Shown here in pieces: positions 42,102-52,755 of a stretch of DNA of 64,000 nt (positions within the stretch are counted from its first letter, which is position 1; the number at the start of each line of letters is the position of its first letter). Below the pieces are notes generated by a model. The model had not been told where the DNA came from, did no database searches, and was given only the letters and a program-made list of their open reading frames with translations. The translations under genes and the position numbers were made by a program. Origin of the DNA: Eukaryota sp. TZLM1-RC (lineage: Eukaryota > Metamonada: BaSk clade); NCBI GenBank assembly GCA_040285825.1, contig JAUPSS010000008.1, forward strand, positions 186,001-250,000, read 5' to 3'.

Positions 42102-42446
42102 TTAAACGGGCCTTTTTTTGCTGGTTATAAGACTAGCGGCTGAAAAGTGGCCCTTGCTTGAAGCGGAACTGGGTTGTACAACAAAATAATTTTTTGCAAT
42201 CTTAGCCAAGCTTGGATACTTTTTCACATTTTCCTTCCACCACAGATAGGGATCAAATTCATAATTCACAATACCTTTTTTGAGATAAGATTTTAATTCA
42301 TTTTCTATATGGAGTTTGGTTACAGTGGATTTTTTGGCACCGAATTTATCGAACAATTCATTTTTTCTAACTGTTTGTTTCATTTCAGTTTGTCCATTGG
42401 TTGGTTGACTGATTGTAGTCACTGTTTAAAACATTCTATTCAGTTG

Positions 42447-42538
42447 TGTTGGCGCCCTAAGGCTTATATGTTATGATTAGAAAATAAATCAACTTTTCCT
42501 CATTGACTTTTCTTTACTACAATAGACTTTAGGCAACA
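42447..42538 (+). repeat. 5' LTR (92 bp)
   Basis: Starts TGTTG and ends CAACA, giving a five-base terminal inverted repeat. It is identical to the 3' LTR at 43771-43862. The bases just after it (ATAATTATTGGCC) would be the primer-binding region and recur at 44309-44321 in the gypsy element. Confidence 0.88.
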
Positions 42539-42615
42539 ATAATTATTGGCCATTTTAAAGTCAAAAGGTATACCATAACTTCAGCATTAGCGAACATCTT
42601 CAGACACTTTACAGC

Positions 42616-43038
42616 ATGTCAGACATCTTCCAACCAGATATCTCTGACTCTAATCCCCCACTTAATATGCAGCAGGTACCAGCGTCACATATACATGATA
42701 TAGAGGGTAACGAGGCAACGGACCCGGATCCCACCTCCCCCTCCCTTAAAGTAGAAGAAGATGAAAGAGTGGACGAGGTCCCTCCATCTTCAGCAACAGA
42801 AGAGGTAACGAGAAGGGACCCGGCTCCCTCTCCCCTCAAAAGAAAAGAAGAAACAGATGAGGTAACGAGAACGGACCCGGTTCCCTCTCCCCTCAAAGCA
42901 ATGGAAGAGGTAACGAGAACGGACCTGGCTCTCTCTCCCCTCCCAATTGTAGAACCTGTCTCAAAGGGAACGGATGGAAATCCCACCTTAGACACGTCTT
43001 CTGCATTAGGAGAATATGAAGAAATTCACATAATCTAA
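42616..43038 (+). CDS. 140-residue acidic repeat protein inside the LTR element
   Basis: The first frame after the 5' LTR. It is Pro/Ser/Glu rich, with three imperfect copies of EEVTRxDPxPSPLK. It is possibly a gag-like or captured sequence. A second frame (43041-43286), continued in 43229-43468, gives a more globular segment. No polymerase, protease or zinc knuckle is present. I do not recognise the family. Confidence 0.4.
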   Translation: MSDIFQPDISDSNPPLNMQQVPASHIHDIEGNEATDPDPTSPSLKVEEDERVDEVPPSSATEEVTRRDPAPSPLKRKEETDEVTRTDPVPSPLKAMEEVTRTDLALSPLPIVEPVSKGTDGNPTLDTSSALGEYEEIHII

Positions 43039-43770
43039 ATTTGATGAGATGGAAGGAGAAGATGACTCCAGTGATGGATCCTCCTAACAAGGACACAGAG
43101 CCTTACCTCGAATCAATGGACTTTTATTCATTCGAGCAGCTCTCTTCCTTATGGAGCCAAACACAAGAGAAGTCGACCAAAAACGAGGTTACGAGTAGAA
43201 ACTCCACCTCCACTGTTATTGTACTAAAATGCAAAGATACGGTCTTTGCTCCTCTGATATTTTTAGTCGTAAAGCCAGTACTTTAACAACAAAAGACGCC
43301 GCCTTCAAATTTCTGAAGTTTGTTACTTCGTTTACTGTTGCTTTGATCCAACATAGACCCTGCATGATCATTAGCGAATCCATTCTTCGATTCCATGATA
43401 CCTTTACTAAACGACACTACCACGTAACTCGTTTACGAAAAAGGGAAGAAGCAGAGCGCTTTATGTAGCGATTAAAACATACACAACAAAGTATTCAAAC
43501 ACACAGATCTTGGAACGAGGCCCTTTTCAGTTATTGCTTACTATCTTATACTAACATTATTGTAGGAGAGTCATAGTACATCAATTGTCGATCTTAAAAA
43601 TGTAAAACCAGTGTTTGTGCGAATCCCAATCACTACAGAGATAATTGTAGACAATAGAAAACATTAGAATTTAGTATTTAGTTCTTAGTTTTTATAGTTA
43701 TTTAGTTATTTGTTATAGTTTTGTTTCATATTCATATAAGCTGATTTATTTTGAAAAAGGGAAGAAGCAG

Positions 43771-43862
43771 TGTTGGCGCCCTAAGGCTTATATGTTATGA
43801 TTAGAAAATAAATCAACTTTTCCTCATTGACTTTTCTTTACTACAATAGACTTTAGGCAACA
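43771..43862 (+). repeat. 3' LTR (92 bp)
   Basis: Identical to the 5' LTR, preceded by the polypurine tract and followed by GTTG, the same four bases that precede the 5' LTR. Confidence 0.88.
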
Positions 43863-46049
43863 GTTGAGCGAAATCAGCATCAACTTAGTGTAATTCCACG
43901 AATAAATGACTTGGATTGTTTTTATTCCTAGGGTCCAAAATAGTTGCAATCAAAGTCATTTCGCTATACAATAAACTTCTATATGGCACGGTTTCTGCTT
44001 CCTCCATTTCACTTTTGGAGATTATCTGTAGCTGTAACATTGACAGAGTCAGATATGTTTATTGTGGCGAGCAAAATGTTAGCTTTTTGGATGATAAAAT
44101 TCATTGATACAGAAGTCATGTTAGTCTTTACACTATTCTAGAGTGTAGATAGACTTACCTATTTATTCTTGTATATGGGCTTAATGTGTATTGTTCATTC
44201 ATGGAGACTTCACTAGTGATTGTATCGAAGTTCACTATAGCTCATTTCCCGTCGTAATAAATTACTCTCTATTTAAACATATGTCTAACCCTAGCCCTCA
44301 GGCAACAATAATTATTGGCCGTTCATCGGGTAACGAACAACAGGCTTCGCTGGATACTGCCTCACCTTCGGGTGAAATTAACTCCAATCTCCACCGTATG
44401 GATTCCGCCTCCCATCTCGCCAACAATCCTCAGGACTCAGAGGGAGATTCTCTCACTCCTGCCAAGGATTATTCTTTTTTTGCAGAATCCAACGCAGACA
44501 GCTCGAAAGGGGAGTCTACCTCCACGGCTTATTAAGGAGTCGACAGATTCTACTGGTCAGGCTCGTTCCTCCTCTATTTCCACCAAGGTATCTACTCCTA
44601 CTGAATTCAAGTGGCAGTACACCATTGAAAAATTCCGTAAACATTTGGAACTATGAAACTTTTTGGATTTACTCGCCTTGAAGGTAGAGCTCGGTACTCG
44701 TGTTCCTAAGGACCACTTCGAGCAGTTCATGAGTCAGATGTTTTTAAACGAGTCTCCTCCTTGGATTCCTTCGGTTGAAGAGGATGGAGACAACTTTATG
44801 TTCTTGCTGATGCCCCAACCCTATGATCCATTGACTCATCCAGATCCGGATTGTCTTATGGATTTCTATCCATTCCGTTTGGATAGAGAATCAGCAGTCG
44901 AACCTAATCTAGGCCAAGTTTTCGCCGCTCGTAGTGCTTATGGTCAGGACCTCTCGAGAGTATGGAACTCGTTGGAAAACCCTCCTACTCTCAGAAACCT
45001 CCCAGCTAATCCCGAAACCACTCCCATATTTTCTCGTCAGGAGAAAGTAGCTGTTTATGGTGAGGATGAAGACGGTAACTCATGCGTTTTCTGGGTACCG
45101 AGGGGTAAAGTTCTCTCTCCTGATCCCTCAATCCCCAAATTCCTCTCTGGAGATCTGTTTGTTTCGGATCTCGACACTTCTTCTCCCATCCAACGCGGTG
45201 GATTTCGACTCTCTTATCGTTAGTGAGACATCCGAGTCTACCCTTAAAATCAGGGACAGCCCCTCTCGCTGTTTCCCTACAATCACACTAGTTTTAGTGG
45301 TGATAACGATAAACGTTCTCGTAGTTATAGAATTAATACAATCAACATCGCAGATTCACACTCTACGAACGTCAATACAAACGGTTCCAACCCCAACATA
45401 CGCTTTTCCCAAATCCCTCGAAAATCCATTGAGCACAACTGATTCCAACACTGAATCTTCAAGTACCAATAAAATTTTTTGTTTGTCTTCTGTTTGTGCC
45501 AAAAAATCAATTAATTGTCCCAAGTTTATAAAATTCTGGTTACAGTTTCATAACATAGAGGTATCTGGTCTCATTGATAGTAGAGCATCCATATCTGTCA
45601 TCTCAAGAGACCTATCCACAAAATGCAAGATGGAACACAGCTCTGAATCTGTCAAATTCATTGGTGTTAACGAAAAACCATCAAATTCTGACGGCAATGC
45701 CAAAGGAAAAGTATCCATCAATGTCGGTAGCATTGCCAAAGTTGTGCATCTTACTAAACCGTTACCAATCGTTCCAGGCAACAACATTCTAATTATAAGA
45801 ATAGACATTCTATATGAACTCGGCCTGATGAACAATGACAGGGTGTACATTCATCTCAACAAGCTTCACAGAATTTTAATGTTACCTAAATCTGAGTTTG
45901 ACCAGAGAATTTCACAGTTATCTCATTTTAAGGTGTCAAAAACATTTGAAGATCACGTCAACTCATCAGGTTGTTAAATAAAGCTCAACAATCAATCAGA
46001 AAATCAACAGCTCCTCGCAACTCTCGAAGAGTTCAAAGATGTTTTCACG

Positions 46050-46553
46050 TTGAAATTTCACGAAGAAGGCATCGACTGTAACCCCATGGACATCGATTTC
46101 TACGATAAACACAGTGTTGTTTATCGTCCACCTCGCAGGTTAAACCCTGAGCGACTCAAAATCGCCAACCAAATCTTCGATGAGTTAATCGAATCTGGTT
46201 TCGCCACAGAATCCAACGGTAGATTCAGCTCCCCAGTCGTCCTTGTAGTTTATCCTGATCATCGGAAACCACGTCTTACAGGCGACTTCAGTGGTCCGAA
46301 TGGAGTCAATGCGAACACTATCCCCATCGCTCCAAACCTTCCAAAGATCTCTGATGTATTAGAGTTTTTATCTCAAGCCAATTACATTGGAACCCTTGAT
46401 CTCCCAAAAGCATTTTGGCAACTCAAGATCAACGAAGGAGACATCGAGAAAACCACCCTCAGCATTCCTGGTCACAGTATTAGCTTCAACAGGGCATGTT
46501 TCGGCCTCAAGAACGTCCCCGCAGTGTTTCAAAACGTAATGTCCACCCCGTAA
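46050..46553 (+). pseudogene. Gypsy reverse transcriptase, first half
   Basis: Same frame as the protease (45057-45977) after a TAA at 45975-45977. It contains the finger and first palm motifs of Ty3/gypsy RT: RFSSPVVLVVYPDHRKPRL, TLDLPKAFWQLKI and FGLKNVPAVFQ. It runs into a ~415-bp direct duplication of itself, so the catalytic YIDD part is only reached after the second copy. Confidence 0.78.
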
Positions 46554-46554
46554 T

Positions 46555-46971
46555 GTCCATTATCGTCCACCCCGCAGGTTAAACCCTGAACGACTAAATA
46601 TCGCTAACCAAGTCTTTGATGAGTTAATCGAATCTGGTTTCGCCACAACATCCAATGGCAGATTCAGCTCCCCAGTTGTTCTTGTAGTTTATCCTGATCA
46701 TCGGAAACCACACCTTACAGACAACTTCAGTGGTCCGAATGGAGTCAATGCGAACACTATCCCCATCACTCCAAACCTTTCAAAAATCTCTGACGTATTA
46801 GAGTTCTCAATTTAAGCTAATTACATTGGAACACTTGATCTCCCAAAAGCATTTTGGCAACTCAAAATCAACGAAAGAGACATCGAGAAAAATACCTTCA
46901 GCATTTTTGGTCGCAGCGTCAGCTTCAACAGGGCGTGTTTCGGTCTCAAAAACGTCCCCGCAGTGTTTTAA
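46555..46971 (+). repeat. Internal tandem duplication of the gypsy RT 5' part
   Basis: Repeats 46117-46545 (from TATCGTCCACC to the AACGTCCCCGCAGTGTTT end) with roughly ten percent change, including a new stop near 46813. The duplication destroys the continuous RT frame, and the two halves have since diverged, so it is not recent. Confidence 0.78.
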
Positions 46972-47357
46972 GTGTTGCATCTTTAGCATCGAAGGCGTAT
47001 TTATCTACATCGACGATATCATTATCATAGGTAATACCCTTCCTGAATTCATCGACAGGCTTAAAACCGTCCTTTTGCGCGCTAAAGAGAAGCGGGTCAG
47101 CCTTGGCCTACCTAAATGCCATTTCAAGTCTAAAGATCATGAAATCAAGATTCTCGGTAGTATCTTCGTCAATGGTACACGCCAAATCGATCCCTCACGA
47201 CTAACTGGATTAATCCAGCTTCCGGCTCCCAAGACAGTGAAAGACGTCAGAAGCTTTGTAGGATCCATCAACTACATTAGAGACTGGTTGCCTTCGGTAT
47301 CCGAAATCATATTTCCTATCATCGAGCTTACTAGAGAAGACCCCCGCCGGGGCTCCT

Positions 47358-47516
47358 GAATCCAATTTGCCATTACAAATGAATTACCTCGGTTTTTCAA
47401 TCGAATTAGAGAAACTTTAGCTCGACAGCAAGCAGCTCAAGATTTTGTAGAGGAAAGCTTGGTTCCATCTTTTTCGTCCCATTAGTTATGATTTTATTTT
47501 GTCAAGTGTGTAAGTT
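47358..47516 (+). mobile_element. LINE-A 3'-end fragment
   Basis: Matches the last ~35 codons (IQFAI, LPRFFNRIRE, DFVEE) and the conserved tail TCGTCCCATTAGTTATGA...TCAAGTGTG. Strongly 5'-truncated and joined directly to the gypsy pol sequence. Confidence 0.82.
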
Positions 47517-48470
47517 GAACAAAAGTATCCATTGATGTTTTTTTCAACTATATTTTTATTGAACTAAAATACTGTCTATTATTCAATATCCTCCAAACAC
47601 GCATCACTATTACTAAACCTACTCACAACATTTCGTTCATATTCTACACCAATAGTTAAAAGAGCCCACCAAACGAGCAGCAGAATTTTTGCACACATCT
47701 TCTAAGACAACATCCACAACGTTGAGAACACCATCGATCCCTGGAGCTACTAAATCTGCCCTTCTTTTATTAATGAACTCGTCAGTTTAATCCATTGATG
47801 TGGAACCCATAAAGCAAGTTCATACAGGAAGTTCTTAATTCCACCTAAAAACGCAGCATTTGATAAAATAGAAGAACGTGTTAGGCCAACAATTACCATG
47901 CTTGTCGATCTAAATGCATGAAGAGGAATATCCGCAATTTATTAATATTGAGTACTGGAACCTAAAATGGAGTTTTTTTGTTAAATACTGTTTGACATAG
48001 TGTGTGCTCAAATTTGGAGGAATAGAACGAATTAAGTGGTTAAATTTTGAACCAAAACATAACATATCAACATGAAATTTGATATGTTTCTTCAAAGGCA
48101 AATCATGAATTTGTTTGAGATCAGAAGTTTCAACTTTTTGTTTACTTCTGCAAACACAGCGGAATGTGGAAGTGCTTCAACAATAGCACAATGCTTCACT
48201 GAATTGAAGGCATTTTTGAAATCAGAGACAACAGCAACTTTTTTACTTGATAAATTCATGATAAATCAACATCTAGAGCAGCAGTATTCGCTCTATGGTA
48301 AGTTCCTATACCAAATTGAAAAGCACCAGGAAAATCTTTAGCACTTTTCATGATACGATTGAAGACTAGTGTAGTTAACAGACGCGAGATCACTGCACCA
48401 ATCGCAATGGGACGAACTCCACCAATTGACTTCGCCAATGGAATATGGTAAAACATGAAGAACATAATTC
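47517..48470 (-). mobile_element. Third non-LTR element (LINE-C), decayed
   Basis: Minus-strand pieces in order are GGVRPIAIGAVISRLL and FQFGIGTYHRANTAALD (RT, 48465-48256). KKHIKFHVDMLCFGSKFNHLIRS (thumb, near 48100) and an AAFLGG-like segment near 47850 come next. The endonuclease strand RRADLVAPGIDG...VVDVV is near 47690-47765. The catalytic palm with YMDD is deleted. Similarity to LINE-A and LINE-B is clear but lower than between copies of either, so it is a separate family or an older copy. Confidence 0.65.
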
Positions 48471-48707
48471 TGTAGGAAGTTCAAAACAATAATAAAATTA
48501 TATAAACGAGTCAATGAAGGTATTATAAAGTTCAGAGATTTGATAGCGCATATTACTATATAATAAAAACAGCGGAAATGAGTAAATACTTTAAATTATA
48601 GCACTTTGCACTACTTACGAAATGTTGTTTTATGCATTCAATGGTTGAAAAATAAGTCATTTACTAACAATAGTTTATCAGGTAAATTACATCTATATAT
48701 CACAAAC

Positions 48708-49933
48708 TTAGAAACACTGTGGTAAGAAATAATAAAGTAGGTACAAACCTTTCTGTGAACAATTGAAGGACCGGCTTCTTCGTATTCTTCACGAGTGATC
48801 CACATATTTTCAAATGTGGTCAAAGATGACAAAATAGATCCACCAATCCATACACTGTATTTTCTTTCAGGAGGAGCAACAATCTTGATTTTGACAGATG
48901 CTGGGGCTTGGTTGACCAACTCCTTCTCCATTCTAGCACCAATTCCTTCATACATAGTGGTACCACCAGAAAGAACAACATTGGCGTAGAGATCGGAACG
49001 GATATCAACATCACACTTCATAATTGACTTGTAGGTTTGTTCATGTACACCAGGGGCTTCAAGGCCAATCATGGATGGTTGGAACAAAGCTTCAGGTGTT
49101 CTGAAACGTTCAGAACCAATGGTAATAACTTGTCCATCAGGCAATGAGTATTGGCGTTCGATAGCTGAAGATGTTTCAGCAGTTTGCATTTCAGCATCAT
49201 AATCTAGAGCCACATAACAAAGCTTTTCCTTCATGTCTCTGACAATATCGGCTTCTGCAGAGGTAGTGAATGACAATCCTCTTTCGGAAAGGAGACGAAT
49301 CATATGCTTAGTGAGATCACGACCAGCAAGATCAAGACGAAGAATGGCATGAGGTAAACAGTATCCTTCATAGATGGGAATAGTATGAGAAACACCATCA
49401 CCAGAGTCACAAACAATACCGGTAGTACGACCAGAAGCATAAAGAGAAAGAACAGCTTGGACCGAGACATATGCTCCTCTTACATTGAAAGTTTCGAACA
49501 TAATTTGGGCCATCTTTTCGCGATTACTCTTTGGATTCAAAGGAGCTTCAGTTAGATGAACATTGTGTTCACTAGGCTCAGCACGGAGCTCATTGAAGAA
49601 AGTCTAAAGTAAACACACATTGTGAAATACATACGTGATGCCATATCTTCTCCATATCGTCCCATTCAGTAACAATACCATGTTCAATGGGATACTTCAA
49701 CATCAAAATACCTCTTTTGGCTTGTGCCTCTTCACCAACATAACAATCACGAGTTCCTGAACCAATCATTACACCTTGATGTTTAGGGCGACCAACGATA
49801 GAGGGAAATACGACACGGGGAGCGTCATCACCGGCAAAACTACAGTAAGTATGCAAGATCGTGGAGCATACCCGGCTTTACACATTCCGGATCCATTATC
49901 GACAACAAGAGCAGTAGCACCTTCTTCAGCCAT
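48708..49933 (-). CDS. ACT: Actin
   Basis: Four exons (49933-49872, 49839-49635, 49603-48749, 48716-48708) give 376 residues after removal of introns of 32, 31 and 32 nt. Conventional actin throughout: [28 protein letters not shown] at the start (shown here only as landmarks [11 protein letters not shown] and GDDAPR), [49 protein letters not shown] and the terminal IVHRKCF. The nucleotide-binding loops are intact. The last exon contributes only Cys-Phe-stop. It is the sole conventional actin in the window, with ARP5 and ARPC2 as relatives and partners. Confidence 0.96.
48717..48748 (-). other. 32-nt intron 3 of actin
   Basis: Starts GTTTGT, ends CTTACCACAG. Splicing adds the final CF and TAA after IVHRK; without it the frame would run on for dozens of unrelated residues. 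Confidence 0.95.
49604..49634 (-). other. 31-nt intron 2 of actin
   Basis: Starts GTATGT, ends TTTACTTTAG. Splicing joins IWHH to TFFNELR, exactly as in other actins. Confidence 0.95.
49840..49871 (-). other. 32-nt intron 1 of actin
   Basis: Starts GTATGC, ends CTTACTGTAG. Splicing completes a Gly codon and yields CKAGFAGDDAP, the universal actin sequence. Confidence 0.95.
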
Positions 49934-50033
49934 TATGAAATGCAAACAGAAAAATACAGTTAACATTTGTTTTTTTCTTTGTTGACAAATTCTCGATCTC
50001 GATCTTAGATCATCTAAGATTCCCATGAAAAGG

Positions 50034-50990
50034 ATATCATGTATATTAACTCTTCAGCTACAGTTTTAGTTGTAGTCCATAGCAGCTGATACCATCACTA
50101 TCCTCTACATAATTATCTACAGTAGCCTTGATGTTAATACATCATCACCTATTACAAATCCGATTTTATCTTCTCCATTACAATGTTCTGTAAAAACACC
50201 AGACATACACCTCAACAATGCAGGATTCATATCTCTCATCTGTGTTGTAGTATTCTCAAACTCAAAAATCACATTTACCTGGTTATACAAGTTGGACACT
50301 TTGGAGAGGTGTTTGTCATCAACTAAACATAGTGTATAACACGGACAACAAACTTGCTCAACATTTGTTGAAGATCTCAGCAAGATGTTTACTTTTTTGA
50401 AACAATGTTTCACTTAAATGGTGGACTTGTATTTTCTGTAAACATAATGTTGTGTAGCTCTTCTTTGATTTAAAATGTATAAACTGATATTATATAATGT
50501 TAATTATATGTAAACCCAAGCTTCAACCCTGGTTCACTCAATTTAATCCTCACCGAAATTCTCTTCGTGGCCAAGTGCTTGGTCACTTGGTCTTCAACTT
50601 CATTTTGGCACTTAAAGAAAAACACTGTGAAAACTGTTGTGTTGAAGAGATGTTTGTTCGGTTTTGACAAAATTGAGTGTCATTATTCAACACATAATGG
50701 GGCTGCTTGACACAGTATGCTTACAATCGATGCTTTATAACCATTTTTTCTGGAGAACTTTTCTCAGTCATGGATAGTAATTACTTACTTTCTGTTTTCG
50801 GAATATATGTATATATTAAATTTCAAACTGTATTGTATCTATCAATTATAAATGACATTTTTGATTGTTTGGAACAAAAAAGCCTAAAACAGTTCATAAA
50901 TTGATGAATTTAATAGCTTTTTTGATAATGTAGATTCTGTCTGCTCTTCAGCCATTGTATTAAACAGTATAAACTTTTTCTTTTTGATTT
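50034..50990. other. Upstream flank of actin; one hypothetical frame
   Basis: Contains a 98-codon minus-strand frame (50117-50413) with several Cys residues but no recognised motif, and a 65-codon plus-strand frame (50707-50904). A short run near 50520-50670 (NPHRNSLRGQVLGHLVFNF) looks like a decayed protein fragment. No gene can be supported with confidence. Confidence 0.25.
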
Positions 50991-51125
50991 CAGTTTGAGC
51001 CAAACACGAGGTGATATTCAATGCGCATGGTATGATGGAACGGAATTAATAGTCGATTGTACCATCGTATCTCCGTGGAAAAGAAGTTGCAATTCTGATA
51101 TTCAAAATTTACACAAAGTTATAAT
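50991..51125 (+). mobile_element. LINE endonuclease fragment
   Basis: One short plus-strand frame reads SQTRGDIQCAWYDGTELIVDC followed by TIVSPWKRS. This is the RGD...(I/V)xD strand pair of the restriction-like endonucleases of LINE-A/B. Both ends are truncated, and it cannot be placed in a subfamily. Confidence 0.5.
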
Positions 51126-51344
51126 AATGGTTGTGAGAGTGTTTACTGGGTGAAGGTTTTGCCATGTATCTTCTGCCAGTTGGACAAGGGATAACTCCAC
51201 ATTGATAATCAGCTAAGAAGTATCCACATAATCTTGATTGTCCCAGATCAACGTCAATAAGGAGCCTTTCGGGTAAAATTTCGACTGGATGTCTACGTCT
51301 TCAACAAGGCATTTTTTGAGTGCCCATCCACTGTGTTCCTCTGG

Positions 51345-52186
51345 CATCAGGATTGGATTTTTGGATTTTCAATCCAAAAAGGACACACATCAGGCTTGCT
51401 GCACTTGAAATTTTCCTGAGGATGCAACTTTTGAAGTTTTTCAAGGGTATCAGAGTTTGCATCAGCCAAAGAAGAGGAAAACAAAGACTGCTTTGCGGCA
51501 CCATAACGACCACGTAAGCAAAATTTTCGGCAAATTTTGGAATTTACAATTTTTGTTTTTCGAAATTTTTTCTTAAAATAATTTTTGTTTTTTCTAGCAA
51601 AATATTTCCAGAAGCATGAAATATTCCACTTATTATTTTTCAATTCAGAAGTAAAATTTCTCATTTCCATTGAGAAGGGGATTGTGCTGGCGGGACTTAT
51701 TTCTACTGGGATCTGGATCGGGGGTCTTACGGTATCAACGGCTTTACAATTCGTACAAAACAGAAGTTTTCGACCATTTCTTGAATCTGCAACATCTTTT
51801 GTGCAAAATGGACAACAAAAATTACTGTTTTCAGAAGGAGAAGAAGAGGGAACACTAGAAGAATTTAACTGTTGATCGTCAGAAACATTATTTTCAGCAC
51901 CTTTCACAACGGCAACAGCTGGAACAGAACATTCGAGAATTTGTTGAGCAGATTTTAATTCAAATTCTCTTTTTTGTTTTTCAGGGCACGTTCTCGAATT
52001 ATGACCACTGATACCACAAATCGAACATTTTTTAGAACCTTTTAATGGCAGTGGTTTCATTTTTTCAGTTCTTTCTATTTTGTCAATTTGTGAGTTAAAA
52101 GTAGAAATAGACTTTTGACTATTTGCAGTTTCAGCTGGAGAAAACAAATTTCGAGAACGATAAACTAGATTCAGATAATAAACCAT
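51345..52186 (-). mobile_element. LINE-B-type 5' fragment with N-terminal zinc motifs
   Basis: A 279-codon minus-strand frame shows the N-terminal architecture missing from the LINE-B copies at 30-33 kb. It has a CCHC knuckle (CSICGISGHNSRTC) and a Ser-rich linker. A CPFC...LLFCTNC zinc ribbon, the VRPPIQIPVEISPASTIPF linker and KFCLRGRYGAAKQSLF follow. It stops before the RT at about 51345. The adjoining 51126-51344 has an unrelated minus-strand frame (RLCGYFLADYQCGVIPC...) that I cannot identify. Confidence 0.78.
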
Positions 52187-52755
52187 AATTTATATCAAAT
52201 TTGTTATTCACAGTAGAATCACTTGCGTCATATTAGTCAACTTTGACAGAATTTCATCAAATAATATATATATTGGAACGTTGGAACAACAGCATCATAA
52301 AGGATTCCGAGTACAAAAATAAAATTGTTTTTTTAATAATGTGTACTTGGATAACCAATCTTGAAACCTTTGGACTCTGAGTATACAAAGACGTCTGGTG
52401 ATTTTTAGAATTAGTAGAAGCATAAGAAAGTACAATCAACAAGAGGACAAGAAAAACGAATATCAATGCTCTTGGAAACGAATGAATTGGTTTAAAAATA
52501 AAGTTTAACAAATAGTTCCATGGGTCTCAAGCAGTGTCATCAATACAAAACCTTGTGGAATCGAGATAATAATTCTGTTCTAAATAATCTGATGTTGGGT
52601 GAAGACATTATGGATGAAAGAAAGAGAGGTATTCAAGAGACAGTAGTCTCAAATGAATGTTTTTGAATTCACTAAGGAAAGCCTGAAAGATGTTGGAATA
52701 GTTGTCTTAATAAATCTTAAGCTATCAATTTCGACTTACACTCCACAGTTTCGAC
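52187..52755. other. Leader/intergenic region before the giant repeat-protein gene
   Basis: Holds a minus-strand 84-codon frame (52257-52511) with one strong hydrophobic segment (ALIFVFLVLLLIVLSYA) but nothing else to support it as a gene. The last ~100 bp are the likely promoter and leader of the gene starting at 52756; no motif was recognised. Confidence 0.35.

Larger units (their letters stand above)
42447..43862 (+). mobile_element. Short LTR retroelement, non-autonomous, identical LTRs
   Basis: A 1,416-bp element bounded by two identical 92-bp LTRs (TGTTGGCGCC ... AGGCAACA) and flanked by GTTG on both sides (42443-42446, 43863-43866). A polypurine tract, GAAAAAGGGAAGAAGCAG, immediately precedes the 3' LTR. 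The interior encodes no polymerase, only a 140-codon frame and two overlapping frames (43041-43286, 43229-43468). It must use enzymes from another element. It sits inside the hAT pseudogene, so it is younger. Confidence 0.88.
42102..44150 (-). pseudogene. hAT transposase remnant split by an LTR element
   Basis: The C-terminal part (42102-42446) carries the hAT dimerisation motif: DPYLWWKENVKKYPSLAKIA, then VQPSSASS and FSAASLITSKKR. Removing the LTR element at 42447-43862 (plus one copy of its GTTG duplication) lets the minus-strand frame continue upstream as DFAQLNRMF and ATILDPRNKN, the LDPR motif of hAT transposases. Two in-frame TAA codons and the loss of the N-terminal half show it was already dead. 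Its terminal inverted repeats were not identified. Confidence 0.8.
44192..47358 (+). mobile_element. Ty3/gypsy LTR retrotransposon, decayed and 3'-truncated
   Basis: Gag-like frames (from ATG 44281, changing frame near 44530, in-frame TGA at 44654-44656, then 44663-45223) are followed by a protease/RT frame. The protease region near 45560-45600 reads SGLIDSRASISVIS, where D-S/T-G-A is expected, so the catalytic triplet is mutated. RT motifs begin at YRPPRRLNPERL and include GTLDLPKAFWQL and FGLKNVPAVFQ; after an internal duplication (46555-46971) the YIDD box follows near 47005. RNase H and integrase are missing, cut at 47358 by LINE-A. A possible 5' LTR end is CAACA at 44304-44308. Confidence 0.8.

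Noticed and set aside
41470-42440. TTAAAACATTCTAT at both 41474-41487 and about 42427-42439 as a long target duplication for one hAT insertion
   Set aside because: The left copy is explained by LINE-A sequence and the right copy by the hAT reading frame. The intervening DNA lacks matching inverted ends, so it is probably coincidence or microhomology.
41488-42538. Inverted 80/92-bp repeats read as terminal inverted repeats of a DNA transposon
   Set aside because: The polypurine tract before the repeat, TG...CA ends and the direct-repeat pair at 42447/43771 with GTTG duplication fit LTRs better.
48256-48465. Short minus-strand frame as a host gene
   Set aside because: Its sequence (VRPIAIG..SRLL, FQFGIG) is non-LTR reverse transcriptase, part of the LINE-C remnant.
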